Shown: positions 1 through 6,369, counted from the stretch's first letter. The stretch is DNA of 7,430 nt from Candidatus Hydrogenedentota bacterium (GCA_903922535.1 CAIXUF010000324.1:1-7430); one strand, 5' to 3'. Notes: generated by a model not told the origin, from the sequence alone. Made by a program: numbers and translations.

Positions 1-104
1 AATGGTTCGCAAAACAACAACTCATCGACCCGGTCAAAAGGTACGAAACGTTCAACAATGAACGAAACCGCCGTGGTACCGAGCAGGTATGCCCGGTGGT
101 GTGA
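1..104 (+). CDS. C-terminal end of an unidentified protein (partial)
   Basis: The third forward frame is open from the window edge and ends at TGA (102-104). It gives 33 residues, beginning WFAKQQLIDPVKRYETFNN and ending in EQVCPVV. The composition is balanced, with charged, aromatic and amide residues. It looks more like real protein than the arginine- and proline-rich translations of the other frames here. A GC-rich hairpin starts one base after the stop, as expected at the end of a gene. I do not recognise the family and the start lies outside the window. The alternative is that this is non-coding: 33 codons are too few to decide. Confidence 0.45.
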   Translation, partial: WFAKQQLIDPVKRYETFNNERNRRGTEQVCPVV

Positions 105-105
105 G

Positions 106-132
106 AGGGGGAGAGGGGCAACCCCTCCCCCT
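106..132 (+). terminator. GC-rich hairpin after the first gene end
   Basis: The left arm AGGGGGAGAGGGG (106-118) and right arm CCCCTCCCCCT (122-132) pair around a CAA loop. They give about ten base pairs with one bulged A. The hairpin sits directly after the stop at 104. It is not followed by a run of T, so it is not a classical intrinsic terminator. It may stop transcription with Rho, protect the mRNA 3' end, or have no function. Confidence 0.4.
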
Positions 133-431
133 ACTCGATTGTTGGCCCGCCGTAACTTCCTCCGGTCCATTTCCGGCCCGCGCGTGGGCCGCCGCCCATA
201 CCCCGCAAGCGTCTGTGCCGGGCCGCCTATTCGATGACGGAATGGGCGCAAATGGACGGGGTGACCGTGGGTTCGTTTGGACAGGGGGGGCTCTTCCTGT
301 AAGATTGACCGTGAAAGCATGCGGGGAAACCCTGCGGGACTTTCGGATGTTTCTTGGGCGTTGGTGTGCGCTTGGGGAACGCTTTGTGCAACACGGGTCA
401 TCGAGCGGGTGGCCTGACGGAGAAACTGCTG
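133..431. other. Non-coding stretch upstream of the CE7-like esterase
   Basis: About 300 bases lie here without a credible gene. The open frames give arginine-, glycine- and proline-rich translations typical of GC-rich non-coding DNA. Small palindromes are present, for example GGCCC/GGGCC in 174-189 and a GCGGGG/CCCTGC hairpin with an AAA loop at 321-335. A weak promoter candidate at 277-305 is listed separately. No repeat, tRNA or riboswitch fold was recognised. Confidence 0.6.
277..305 (+). promoter_or_regulatory. Weak candidate promoter for the CE7-like esterase
   Basis: TTGGAC (277-282) and TAAGAT (300-305) are separated by 17 bases and would act as -35 and -10 boxes. The -10 matches four of six consensus positions; the -35 keeps only TTG. 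Transcription would begin near 312, leaving a leader of about 120 bases. This is a pattern match only. Confidence 0.22.
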
Positions 432-1712
432 ATGCGACGCAAGGTGCTGTATCCAATTCTCGTGCTGTTGGTCCTGGCCTTTCCGGTATGGGCGCAGGAG
501 GCGTATACGCTCAATGTGGTCCCGGACCGGGCGGACGCCCTGTATCACGTGAATGAGACGGTCACATTCACGGTGTCGCTGGCGCGGGGGAACGAGCCGG
601 TGCCCGCGGCGGAGGTCGCGTATGTCCTGACGAACGACGGGTCGGACGCGGTCGGCCAGGGGAAACTCGCGCTGGCGGGCGCGCCGATGCAGGTGACGGG
701 GACGCTGGACAGGCCGGGATTCTTGCGGTGCACGGCCACGTTCACGGGACCGGACGGCAAGGCCGTGACAGCCGTGGGGGGCGCGGGGATCGATCCTTTG
801 GACATCAAGCCCAGCCTGCCGGTTCCGGACGATTTCGACGCGTTTTGGGAGGGGAAGAAGGCTGAATTGGCGAAGATTCCCATGAATGCGCGCCTGGTGC
901 CGGTGGACTCGCCCAATGAGACGGTCGAGTGTTTTGACCTTCAGTTGGATTGCACCGGCGGGGCGCCGGTGTCGGGCTATCTCGCGCGCCCGAAAGGCGC
1001 GGCCGGCAAAAGCCTGCCTGCACTGCTGTCGGTGCACGGGGCGGGTGTGGGAAGTTCCGACAAGCCCGTCGATTTCGCCGCCCGGGGCATGCTGGCGCTC
1101 GACATCAATGCGCACGGAATCCTGAACGGCCAGCCGAAGGAATACTATGACGCACTGGGTGCCGGGCGTCTCCGGGACTATCCGAACCAGGGCCGGGACA
1201 GTCGTGAGACCTGTTACTTCCTCGGAATGTACCTGCGCCTCATTCGGGCAATGGATTTCCTGACAGCCCAGCCGGAGTGGAACGGCAAAGAGCTGATCGT
1301 GTGCGGTACCAGCCAGGGCGGCGGCCAGTCGATCGTGGCCGCGGGACTTGACGCGCGCGTCACGGCATTCGCGGCCAACGTGCCGGCCATGTGCGAGCAC
1401 ACAGGCCGGGTGTGCGGCTGGCCGCGCATCGTGCCGCGCGATGACAAAGGTGCGCCGGACCCGCAGGTGTTGCAGGCCGTGCGCTATTTCGACGCGATGA
1501 ACTTCGCGACGCGCACCAAGGCGGAGGCGGTGTTTGCGGTCGGCTTCATCGACGACGTGTGCCGGCCGACCTCGGTGTATGCCGCGTACAACAACGTGCC
1601 CGGCAAAAAGCGCATCGTCAACGAGCCGAAAATGACCCACGCTATCTGGCCCAGTTTCAACGATGCGAGGGACGCCCTCATCTCGGCCCATATGCCGACG
1701 GCCAAACCGTAA
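432..1712 (+). CDS. Secreted acetylxylan esterase-like alpha/beta hydrolase (CE7/AXE1 type)
   Basis: This is a 426-residue exported hydrolase, probably removing acetyl groups from polysaccharides such as xylan. Residues 1-21 form a signal peptide (MRRK, a hydrophobic stretch, then PVWA before Q22). Residues 22 to about 120 look like a beta-sandwich domain. The hydrolase domain starts near DDFDAFW (134). The GTSQGG elbow gives nucleophile Ser294; FIDDVCRP supplies the likely acid Asp374; MTHAIWP supplies His403. SQGG, the D-x-x-C motif and the following S-V-Y-A-A-Y-N point to CE7. The RGQ motif of characterised CE7 enzymes is not evident: the nearest stretch reads NAHGILNGQ, so the substrate is uncertain. 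I chose ATG 432 because GGAG (419-422) sits nine bases upstream and the signal peptide begins there. An in-frame ATG at 354 would put 26 polar residues before it. The gene converges on the MoxR gene across 104 bases. Confidence 0.85.
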   Translation: MRRKVLYPILVLLVLAFPVWAQEAYTLNVVPDRADALYHVNETVTFTVSLARGNEPVPAAEVAYVLTNDGSDAVGQGKLALAGAPMQVTGTLDRPGFLRCTATFTGPDGKAVTAVGGAGIDPLDIKPSLPVPDDFDAFWEGKKAELAKIPMNARLVPVDSPNETVECFDLQLDCTGGAPVSGYLARPKGAAGKSLPALLSVHGAGVGSSDKPVDFAARGMLALDINAHGILNGQPKEYYDALGAGRLRDYPNQGRDSRETCYFLGMYLRLIRAMDFLTAQPEWNGKELIVCGTSQGGGQSIVAAGLDARVTAFAANVPAMCEHTGRVCGWPRIVPRDDKGAPDPQVLQAVRYFDAMNFATRTKAEAVFAVGFIDDVCRPTSVYAAYNNVPGKKRIVNEPKMTHAIWPSFNDARDALISAHMPTAKP

Positions 1713-1816
1713 GCGACAGCGACACCGCACTCCAGATTTCGCCGCCGCGCTCTCAAAGAATGCACGGGTCCAAGAACGAAGGCCGCACACGCGTCATCCG
1801 CCCAAGTGTCCCTTCC
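1713..1816. other. Convergent intergenic gap
   Basis: This gap of 104 bases lies between the converging stops of the esterase and the MoxR ATPase. I found no stem-loop with a T-tract on either strand, so neither gene has a visible intrinsic terminator here. Confidence 0.5.
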
Positions 1817-2785
1817 TCAGCAGCGCGGTGTCGGCACACTTTGCAGGACGTGGCGCACGGCCTCCGCGCAGGTCAGCCCCTTGGCGACGAACTCCGGCTT
1901 GAGCATCAGGCGGTGCTCCAGGCAGGGCAGCGCCATGCTTTGCACGTCTTCGGCGGTCACGGCGTCGCGGCCGCGCAGGGCGGCATGCACCCGGGCGGAC
2001 AACAGCAACGCCTGGGTTGCGCGGGGGCCCGCACCCACCTGGATCGCGCTGTGGTTGCGCGTAAAGCGCGCGAGTGCCGTGGCGTAGCGGGCAATCTCGG
2101 GCCGCGTCTCGATGGTGTCCAGCGCGGCGCGGAGTTCCGACAGCCGCTCCGCGGTCAGCAGCGGACGGACCACGCCGCTGTCAATCAGCGTCTCCGGCGC
2201 TTCCTTGGTCATCGTCCGGGTCGCAAGTTCCAGCTCTTCCCCCTCGTCCGGGTAGTTCATCGAGATCTTGATCAGGAACCGGTCCAACTGCGATTCGGGA
2301 AGCGTGAAGGTCCCTTCCGAATCAACGGGATTCTGCGTGGCAAACACCACGAAATTCGGCGACAGCACGTGGGTCTGGCGGTCAATCGTTACCTGCCGCT
2401 CCTGCATTGCCTGCAAGAGCGCCGACTGGGTGCGCGCGGGCGCGCGGTTGATCTCGTCTGCCAGCAGGAAGGTGGTGAATATGGGGCCCTTTAGCAGGGT
2501 GAAGGCGTTGGTGGACGGGTTGAAGGCGTTTGTGCCGATGATGTCCGTCGGCGAAAGGTCGGCGGTGAACTGAATGCGCTGAAAGGGGCAGCCCAGCAGT
2601 TGGGCCAGGGTGCGTACAAGCAGCGTCTTCGCCACGCCCGGCACGCCCTCCACAAGGGCGTGCCGCCCGGCGAAGATGGCAATCAGCGCCTGGTCAATCA
2701 CGTCGCCCTGCCCGATAATCACCTTTGCCGCCTCCCGGCGGACATGGGCCAGCACAAGCTGGATATGCCGTGTAGCCTCGTTCAC
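1817..2785 (-). CDS. MoxR-family AAA+ ATPase
   Basis: This is a 322-residue cytoplasmic AAA+ ATPase of the MoxR branch, a group of chaperone-like ATPases that activate or assemble partner proteins, often with von Willebrand A domains. Visible motifs: Walker A GVPGVAKT (47-54), Walker B LLADE (Asp110, Glu111) followed by INRAPARTQSALLQAMQER, sensor-1 ATQNP (Asn152), then SEGTFTLPESQLDRF with Arg169. The helical lid follows to the C-terminus. Length is normal for the family. The start is GTG at 2785: GGAAAGGG lies six bases upstream, and the product then begins just before the conserved helix leading to IIGQ. The frame stays open to 3007, but that extension crosses the divergent promoter and palindrome and is arginine/glycine-rich. 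MoxR genes usually sit beside DUF58, VWA or transglutaminase genes. Here the downstream neighbour converges, so the gene is alone in its transcription unit. The family call is firm; the client is unknown. Confidence 0.92.
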   Translation of the reverse strand: MNEATRHIQLVLAHVRREAAKVIIGQGDVIDQALIAIFAGRHALVEGVPGVAKTLLVRTLAQLLGCPFQRIQFTADLSPTDIIGTNAFNPSTNAFTLLKGPIFTTFLLADEINRAPARTQSALLQAMQERQVTIDRQTHVLSPNFVVFATQNPVDSEGTFTLPESQLDRFLIKISMNYPDEGEELELATRTMTKEAPETLIDSGVVRPLLTAERLSELRAALDTIETRPEIARYATALARFTRNHSAIQVGAGPRATQALLLSARVHAALRGRDAVTAEDVQSMALPCLEHRLMLKPEFVAKGLTCAEAVRHVLQSVPTPRC

Positions 2786-2808
2786 CGGGTACCCTTTCCG
2801 TGCGTTGT

Positions 2809-2827
2809 GCGCGCGTCCGCCGCGCGC
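2809..2827 (-). other. GC stem-loop in the MoxR leader
   Basis: GCGCGCG (2809-2815) and CGCGCGC (2821-2827) are perfect inverted repeats around a five-base loop. They would form a stable seven-pair hairpin in the MoxR mRNA leader, about 24 bases upstream of the GTG start and clear of its ribosome-binding site. It could affect translation or mRNA stability, or simply reflect the alternating GC composition. Confidence 0.4.
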
Positions 2828-2835
2828 CCGTCCCC

Positions 2836-2864
2836 AAGATATCCCAACCGTTCCCCAAACGCAA
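2836..2864 (-). promoter_or_regulatory. Weak candidate promoter for the MoxR gene
   Basis: Read leftward, TTGCGT (2864-2859) and TATCTT (2841-2836) are 17 bases apart. Each matches the sigma-70 consensus only partly: TTG in the -35, and four of six positions in the -10. Transcription would begin near 2829 and include the GC stem-loop. Confidence 0.28.
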
Positions 2865-2880
2865 AACATTCGGTGCGCAC

Positions 2881-2941
2881 CGTGGCATGGGTGTTCCGCC
2901 CATTCCCCCCCGGGAATCACGGGTCGGACGCCCGTGCCACG
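2881..2941. repeat. Nested intergenic palindrome (REP/GRDARAT-like)
   Basis: A 21-base left arm (2881-2901, starting CGTGGCATGGG) and right arm (2921-2941, ending GCCCGTGCCACG) are inverted repeats matching at 17 of 21 positions. Three of the four mismatches can form G-T pairs in RNA of one strand. Between them lies a second inverted repeat, ATTCCC (2902-2907) with GGGAAT (2912-2917), around CCCC. The whole can fold as one long hairpin. Translations of it read HGSDARAT on one strand and WHGRPTRD and GGTPMPR on the other. These resemble peptides often mis-called from dispersed palindromes in some GC-rich genomes (recalled, not searched). Only one copy was seen in this window. It lies between the divergent MoxR and pentapeptide genes, ending 9 bases before the -35 box. 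Confidence 0.7.
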
Positions 2942-2950
2942 ACGTGCCGT

Positions 2951-2979
2951 TTGTCGCCACAGCCACGGGCTAGTATAAT
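2951..2979 (+). promoter_or_regulatory. Near-consensus sigma-70 promoter for the pentapeptide gene
   Basis: TTGTCG (2951-2956) and a perfect TATAAT (2974-2979) are separated by exactly 17 bases. The -35 matches four of six positions. Transcription should start near 2986, giving a leader of about 20 bases. That leader carries the ribosome-binding site GGAAAGGG (2991-2998), seven bases before the ATG at 3006. It is the strongest promoter match in the window and suggests substantial basal expression. Confidence 0.65.
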
Positions 2980-3005
2980 CATGCACCAGCGGAAAGGGAC
3001 AAGAC

Positions 3006-4787
3006 ATGGCCGATGCGGAATGCCTGAATGTGCTCCGTCAGGGCCCGCAGGCGTGGAACGCATGGCGGGGTCCCAGCGACTATAAGAAGGTGGATCTGTC
3101 CGGGGCACTCCTTCAGCGCATGGTTCTGTCCGGCGCCAATCTTGAGGGGGCCAATCTCCGGGAGGTGCGGCTTGACGGCGCGCGGCTCGACGGCGCCTCG
3201 CTGGCCGGGGCCAATCTCTACAGCGCAAGCCTTTGCGGGGCGGATCTGACCGACGCCGTACTCAGCCGCGCGGATCTTGAGTTTGCGGACCTGCGCAAGG
3301 CCCTTCTTTCCGGAGCCAAACTGGACGAGGTCAATTTCCGGGAGGCCCGCATCGGCGGGGTCTCGTTCGAGGGCACCGACCTGCGCGCCGCCTGCCTCGA
3401 CGGCGCGCTTATGAGCAACATGAGTTTTCGCGGGTCGGACCTGCGCCACACGGGTCTGCGCAGGGCCTACCTGTACGGGGCGGATTTGCGCGGTGCCGAT
3501 TTGCGCGGCGCCATTTTTGTCGGCGCGAAGATTGAGCGCGGCAATTTCACCGGGGCAAACCTGGAGGGGGCAAACCTCGCCGACGCGGATCTGAGCGGCG
3601 CCTGCCTCGATCAGGCAAACCTGCAGGAAATGGATCTGCGCAAGACCTGCCTCAAACAGGCCAGTTTCAAGAAGGCCGTGCTGCGTGGTGCGCTGATGCA
3701 AAACGCCGCGGTGCAGGGATGCTCGTTTGCCGGTGCCGACCTGTCGGGCGCGCAACTGGAGGGGGCCGATCTTGCCGAGGCAAATTTTGCCTGCGCCGTG
3801 CTTTCCGGGACGGTCCTCACCGGGGCCAGAATGTCGCACGGGAGTCTCCGGCACGCCGTGCTCACGGGGGCCAACCTTCAGGGTGCCGAACTGGTGGCCT
3901 GCGATTTGTCCAAGGCCGATGTGGGCGGGGCCAATTTCACCGGGGCGAATCTGGTCGCGGCGACGCTTCTGGATACAAGCGGCTGGGAGTCGGCCGTGTT
4001 CCAGGGCGCTTTCCTGACCGGAGCAAATCACGCTCCCCAGGGGCTGCGGCAGATCGCCCGGGAACGCGGCGCGGTGCTTGAGGGCCCCGTTGCCGTGCTG
4101 CGGCAGGGGGTGGGCGTGTGGAACGCCTGGCGGCGCGACAACCCCGCCGCCGCGCTGTCGCTCCAGGGCATGGATTTGACCTCCAGCGTCCTGCTCGGCA
4201 TCGATTTTCACGGCGTGGACCTGCGGCAGTGCAACCTGTCCGGAACGAATTTGACCGGGGCAAATCTGGAGGGGGCCAACCTGCAGCATGCGCGGCTGCG
4301 CGACGCCAAACTGTCGGAGGCGCTGCTTAAAGACACGGACCTGCGCGGTGCCGACCTGGGTGAGACTAACCTGCGCGCTTTCGACCTCAGAGGCGCCCTG
4401 CTGCACAAGGCCAACCTGTCGCGGGCTCTTCTGGGACGGGCCCTGCTTTGCGGGCTGGATCTGTCCGGGGCCGATCTTCGGGGCGCTGAACTGATCGAGG
4501 CCGACCTGCGCGGCGCAAACGCCCCCGGTGTCCTTCTCGCCGGGGCCAATCTTCGCGGCGCGCTTCTCATCGGCGCCGATTTCAGCGGGGCCGATCTCAG
4601 CGCCGCCGACATGACGGGAGCCGACCTGACGGGGGCCAGCCTTGCCAAGGCCAATCTCACCGGGGCGCTGCTGGAGGAGGCCAACTTAAAAGGGGTGAAT
4701 CTCGCGGGTGCCCGGCTCAAAGGCGCCAAGCTCGACGGGACGGTTTCACGTATCTTTTCGCGCTGGATTAACCCGAAACGCCCGTGA
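3006..4787 (+). CDS. Giant two-block pentapeptide-repeat protein
   Basis: This is a 593-residue protein with no signal peptide or membrane segment, so probably cytoplasmic. It is built from A(D/N)LXX repeats, which in known structures fold as a right-handed four-sided beta-helix. I count 59 uninterrupted pentapeptides at residues 29-323 (nt 3090-3974) and 39 at 384-578 (nt 4155-4739), 98 in all. Each block follows the same motif: LRQGPQAWNAWR at 10-21 and LRQGVGVWNAWR at 365-376. Residues 324-383 are the only break, and a basic tail (ISRIF-like, ending WINPKRP) closes the protein. The design looks like a duplicated or fused module. There is no catalytic domain. Known relatives include DNA-mimic proteins such as Qnr and MfpA, but most family members have no assigned function, and I assign none here. 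It has its own strong promoter, is divergent from the MoxR gene, and its 3' end overlaps the next gene's end by 20 bases. Long reverse-strand open frames opposite it are by-products of the repeats. Confidence 0.93.
   Translation: MADAECLNVLRQGPQAWNAWRGPSDYKKVDLSGALLQRMVLSGANLEGANLREVRLDGARLDGASLAGANLYSASLCGADLTDAVLSRADLEFADLRKALLSGAKLDEVNFREARIGGVSFEGTDLRAACLDGALMSNMSFRGSDLRHTGLRRAYLYGADLRGADLRGAIFVGAKIERGNFTGANLEGANLADADLSGACLDQANLQEMDLRKTCLKQASFKKAVLRGALMQNAAVQGCSFAGADLSGAQLEGADLAEANFACAVLSGTVLTGARMSHGSLRHAVLTGANLQGAELVACDLSKADVGGANFTGANLVAATLLDTSGWESAVFQGAFLTGANHAPQGLRQIARERGAVLEGPVAVLRQGVGVWNAWRRDNPAAALSLQGMDLTSSVLLGIDFHGVDLRQCNLSGTNLTGANLEGANLQHARLRDAKLSEALLKDTDLRGADLGETNLRAFDLRGALLHKANLSRALLGRALLCGLDLSGADLRGAELIEADLRGANAPGVLLAGANLRGALLIGADFSGADLSAADMTGADLTGASLAKANLTGALLEEANLKGVNLAGARLKGAKLDGTVSRIFSRWINPKRP
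3033..3068 (+). repeat. LRQG...WNAWR capping motif, copy 1
   Basis: Encodes LRQGPQAWNAWR (residues 10-21), immediately before the first pentapeptide block. It matches the second copy at 9 of 12 residues. It probably forms an N-terminal cap helix on the beta-helix; this is inferred from its position. Confidence 0.75.
4098..4133 (+). repeat. LRQG...WNAWR capping motif, copy 2
   Basis: Encodes LRQGVGVWNAWR (residues 365-376), in the only gap between the two pentapeptide blocks. Its position relative to the following block mirrors copy 1. This is the clearest sign that the gene joins two complete modules rather than one long helix. Confidence 0.75.
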
Positions 4788-6306
4788 TTTCCGCCGCCGC
4801 TTGCAACTGCTGTATCACAGCGTCCACCGTTGGCGCGGCGTCCAGCACGGCCGAGAAGTCCGTGCCCGTTTTGACGGCCTTGGTGGCCGTTGCCGCGAGT
4901 TGCGTGTCGCCGACGAAAATGGCGCCGGACATCCGGCCGTCTTTGAAGAGGAAACGGAAGTAGCCGCGATCTGTTTCCTCGGCCACCTCCACCACGCCGT
5001 CGCCGTCCGGCTGCACCATGCCCACGCTGAAGAGTCCCACACCCAGCACTTTGAGCGTGTTGGCGCGCGGGATGCCGCCAAACTCCGTGGTCCCGCCTGC
5101 CGCATTCATGCCCGCAATGGAACCCTGATGCCGCGCCGGGTCCCACAGGCCGTAGAGCGTGCCATTGTGCTCCGCCATGTCGCCCGCCGCGAAGATGTTC
5201 GGCGACGAGGTGGCGAGACGCGCATCGACCACCGTGCCTAGGTTCACCTTGAGCCCCGCCGCCGCGGCCAGTGCGTTGTTGGGGCGCACCCCCGCCGCAA
5301 TCACCACCAGTTCCGCCGGAATTGCTGCGCCGTCGGCGAGGCGGACCCCCTCCGCCCGCTCCGTTCCCGTGATCGCCTCCGTCTTGGCGTTGAACCGCAC
5401 GCTGATGCCCGCCGCGCTGACATAGCGCTCCAGCACCCTGCCGGCCGCCTCATTCAGTTGCCGCTGCAGGAGCCAGCCGCCGTTTTCGAGCACGGTGACC
5501 CGCGCGCCGCGCTTCGCGAGCGCACCGGCCGTTTCCAGTCCCAAAATGCCGCCGCCGATGCACACACAGGGCATGTCCGGCTGAATCGCCTCGAGAATGT
5601 GTTTTGCGTCCGTCACCGTGCGCAGCGCAATTACACCCGGGAGCGCCGCGCCGAGGATGGGCGGGATGAACGGCTGCGCGCCGCAGGCGAGAATGAGCCT
5701 GTCGCTGGGCAGTTTGGACCCGTCGCCCAACACGGCCACCGAATCCACCGGCAGCACGGCAGTCACCTCCACGCCGCGCAGGAGCCGGATGCGGTTTTCT
5801 CCGTACCACGCCTCGGGATGGATCGGCAGCGCCTCGTCGCCAATCTCCCCCGCAAGATAGCGGGTCAGATTGAGCCGGTAATAGGGCAGTTCGGGCTCCT
5901 TTGACACCAGCGTAATCTCGGCGTTGGCCGAACTCTCCCGCGCCGCCGTCGCGGCCGACACGCCGGCTACTCCACCGCCGACCACCACGATGCGCACTAT
6001 CTTGCCTTGTGCCGCGCGCGGCGCGGGACCGTCGTTGATCAGTTCAAACTGATCCCTGTCCGCCCCGCACACCGGGCACTCGTCCGGCGGTTCATCGCCC
6101 TCGTGGACATAGCCGCACACGAGGCATTTCCACCGCTTCGGAGACGCGGCGGGGGCGGCCGGCGCCGCAGGTTCCGCCTCAGTCTGCGCCTCAAAATCCG
6201 AACGGTCCGCCCCGCACACCGGACATTCGTCCGGCGGCTCCGGTCCGTGGTGCACATACCCGCACACGAGACAGACCCACACGCGCCTGGTTTCCTTGCC
6301 CGACAT
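4768..6306 (-). CDS. FAD-dependent NAD(P)H oxidoreductase with two N-terminal rubredoxin-like domains
   Basis: This is a 512-residue cytoplasmic flavoenzyme, probably passing electrons from NAD(P)H through FAD to rubredoxin-like iron sites. Residues 9-39 and 58-88 are near-identical short rubredoxin-like domains. Each has CLVCGYVH then CPVCGADR, giving four iron-binding cysteines (12, 15, 28, 31 and 61, 64, 77, 80). An Ala/Pro linker (40-57) joins them. The reductase follows: FAD-binding GGGVAG (110-115), PYYRLNLTRYLAGE (141-154), NAD(P)-binding GGGILG (251-256) ending in VTVLE, and the FAD motif AAGDMAE (Asp376). The C-terminal part resembles NirB and NADH-rubredoxin reductases. Start: ATG 6306 is preceded by AAAGGA with a seven-base spacer. 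An in-frame ATG at 6366 adds 20 polar residues and overlaps the promoter candidate. The stop lies inside the convergent pentapeptide gene. Likely partners are oxygen- or peroxide-detoxifying proteins such as rubrerythrin, but none is encoded here. Confidence 0.9.
   Translation of the reverse strand: MSGKETRRVWVCLVCGYVHHGPEPPDECPVCGADRSDFEAQTEAEPAAPAAPAASPKRWKCLVCGYVHEGDEPPDECPVCGADRDQFELINDGPAPRAAQGKIVRIVVVGGGVAGVSAATAARESSANAEITLVSKEPELPYYRLNLTRYLAGEIGDEALPIHPEAWYGENRIRLLRGVEVTAVLPVDSVAVLGDGSKLPSDRLILACGAQPFIPPILGAALPGVIALRTVTDAKHILEAIQPDMPCVCIGGGILGLETAGALAKRGARVTVLENGGWLLQRQLNEAAGRVLERYVSAAGISVRFNAKTEAITGTERAEGVRLADGAAIPAELVVIAAGVRPNNALAAAAGLKVNLGTVVDARLATSSPNIFAAGDMAEHNGTLYGLWDPARHQGSIAGMNAAGGTTEFGGIPRANTLKVLGVGLFSVGMVQPDGDGVVEVAEETDRGYFRFLFKDGRMSGAIFVGDTQLAATATKAVKTGTDFSAVLDAAPTVDAVIQQLQAAAEITGVSG
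6043..6135 (-). repeat. Rubredoxin-like domain, copy 2
   Basis: Encodes residues 58-88 of the oxidoreductase. Only 12 residues separate the two CxxC pairs, much shorter than in classical rubredoxin and closer to the rubrerythrin C-terminal type. It matches copy 1 closely at both DNA and protein level. Confidence 0.8.
6190..6282 (-). repeat. Rubredoxin-like domain, copy 1
   Basis: Encodes residues 9-39 of the oxidoreductase. It shares CLVCGYVH, EPPDECPVCGADR and a final FE with copy 2. The coding DNA is also very similar over the second CxxC pair, consistent with a fairly recent tandem duplication or gene conversion. Confidence 0.8.
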
Positions 6307-6369
6307 GGCGTTTTCCTTTGTCTCTCGCCGTTCTTGGCGGTTCGGCCCCGCTGCTTTATCTCGCACGGG

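Noticed and set aside
354..431. Upstream ATG for the CE7-like esterase
   Set aside because: It would add 26 polar residues before a clear signal peptide. ATG 432 has a suitable GGAG nine bases upstream.
89..556. Forward open frame of 155 codons upstream of and overlapping the esterase
   Set aside because: The translation is glycine/arginine-rich and it runs out of frame into the esterase signal peptide. Nothing in it resembles a protein family.
1559..2494. Forward open frame of 311 codons across the esterase end and MoxR gene
   Set aside because: It is antisense to the MoxR gene, arginine/glutamine/histidine-rich, with no recognisable motif. The reverse frame has complete AAA+ motifs.
2786..3007. 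N-terminal extension of the MoxR protein to the ATG at 3007
   Set aside because: The extension reads through the palindrome and the pentapeptide promoter, and its composition is unlike a MoxR N-terminus. GTG 2785 has a good ribosome-binding site and gives the normal family length.
2600..3085. Forward frame containing NHGSDARATT as a small gene
   Set aside because: The peptide comes from translating the intergenic palindrome; the rest is antisense to MoxR and overlaps the start of the pentapeptide gene.
2979..4406. Reverse-strand open frame of 475 codons opposite the pentapeptide gene
   Set aside because: It mirrors the A(D/N)LXX repeat in antisense, giving a low-complexity repetitive translation (QIGxxQV-like). 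The repeated codon pattern keeps stops out of this frame. It has no independent domain or ribosome-binding site, and the forward frame is a recognisable family.
3090..4739. Tandem DNA repeats suggesting a CRISPR or minisatellite
   Set aside because: The 15-base periodicity is the codon pattern of pentapeptide repeats inside an intact reading frame. Units vary freely and there are no spacers.
4208..5146. Reverse-strand open frame of 312 codons spanning the pentapeptide end and the oxidoreductase
   Set aside because: It is an alternate frame of two well-supported genes. The right part is a glycine/arginine-rich shift of the oxidoreductase and the left part is an antisense repeat (SAPxR) of the pentapeptide codons.
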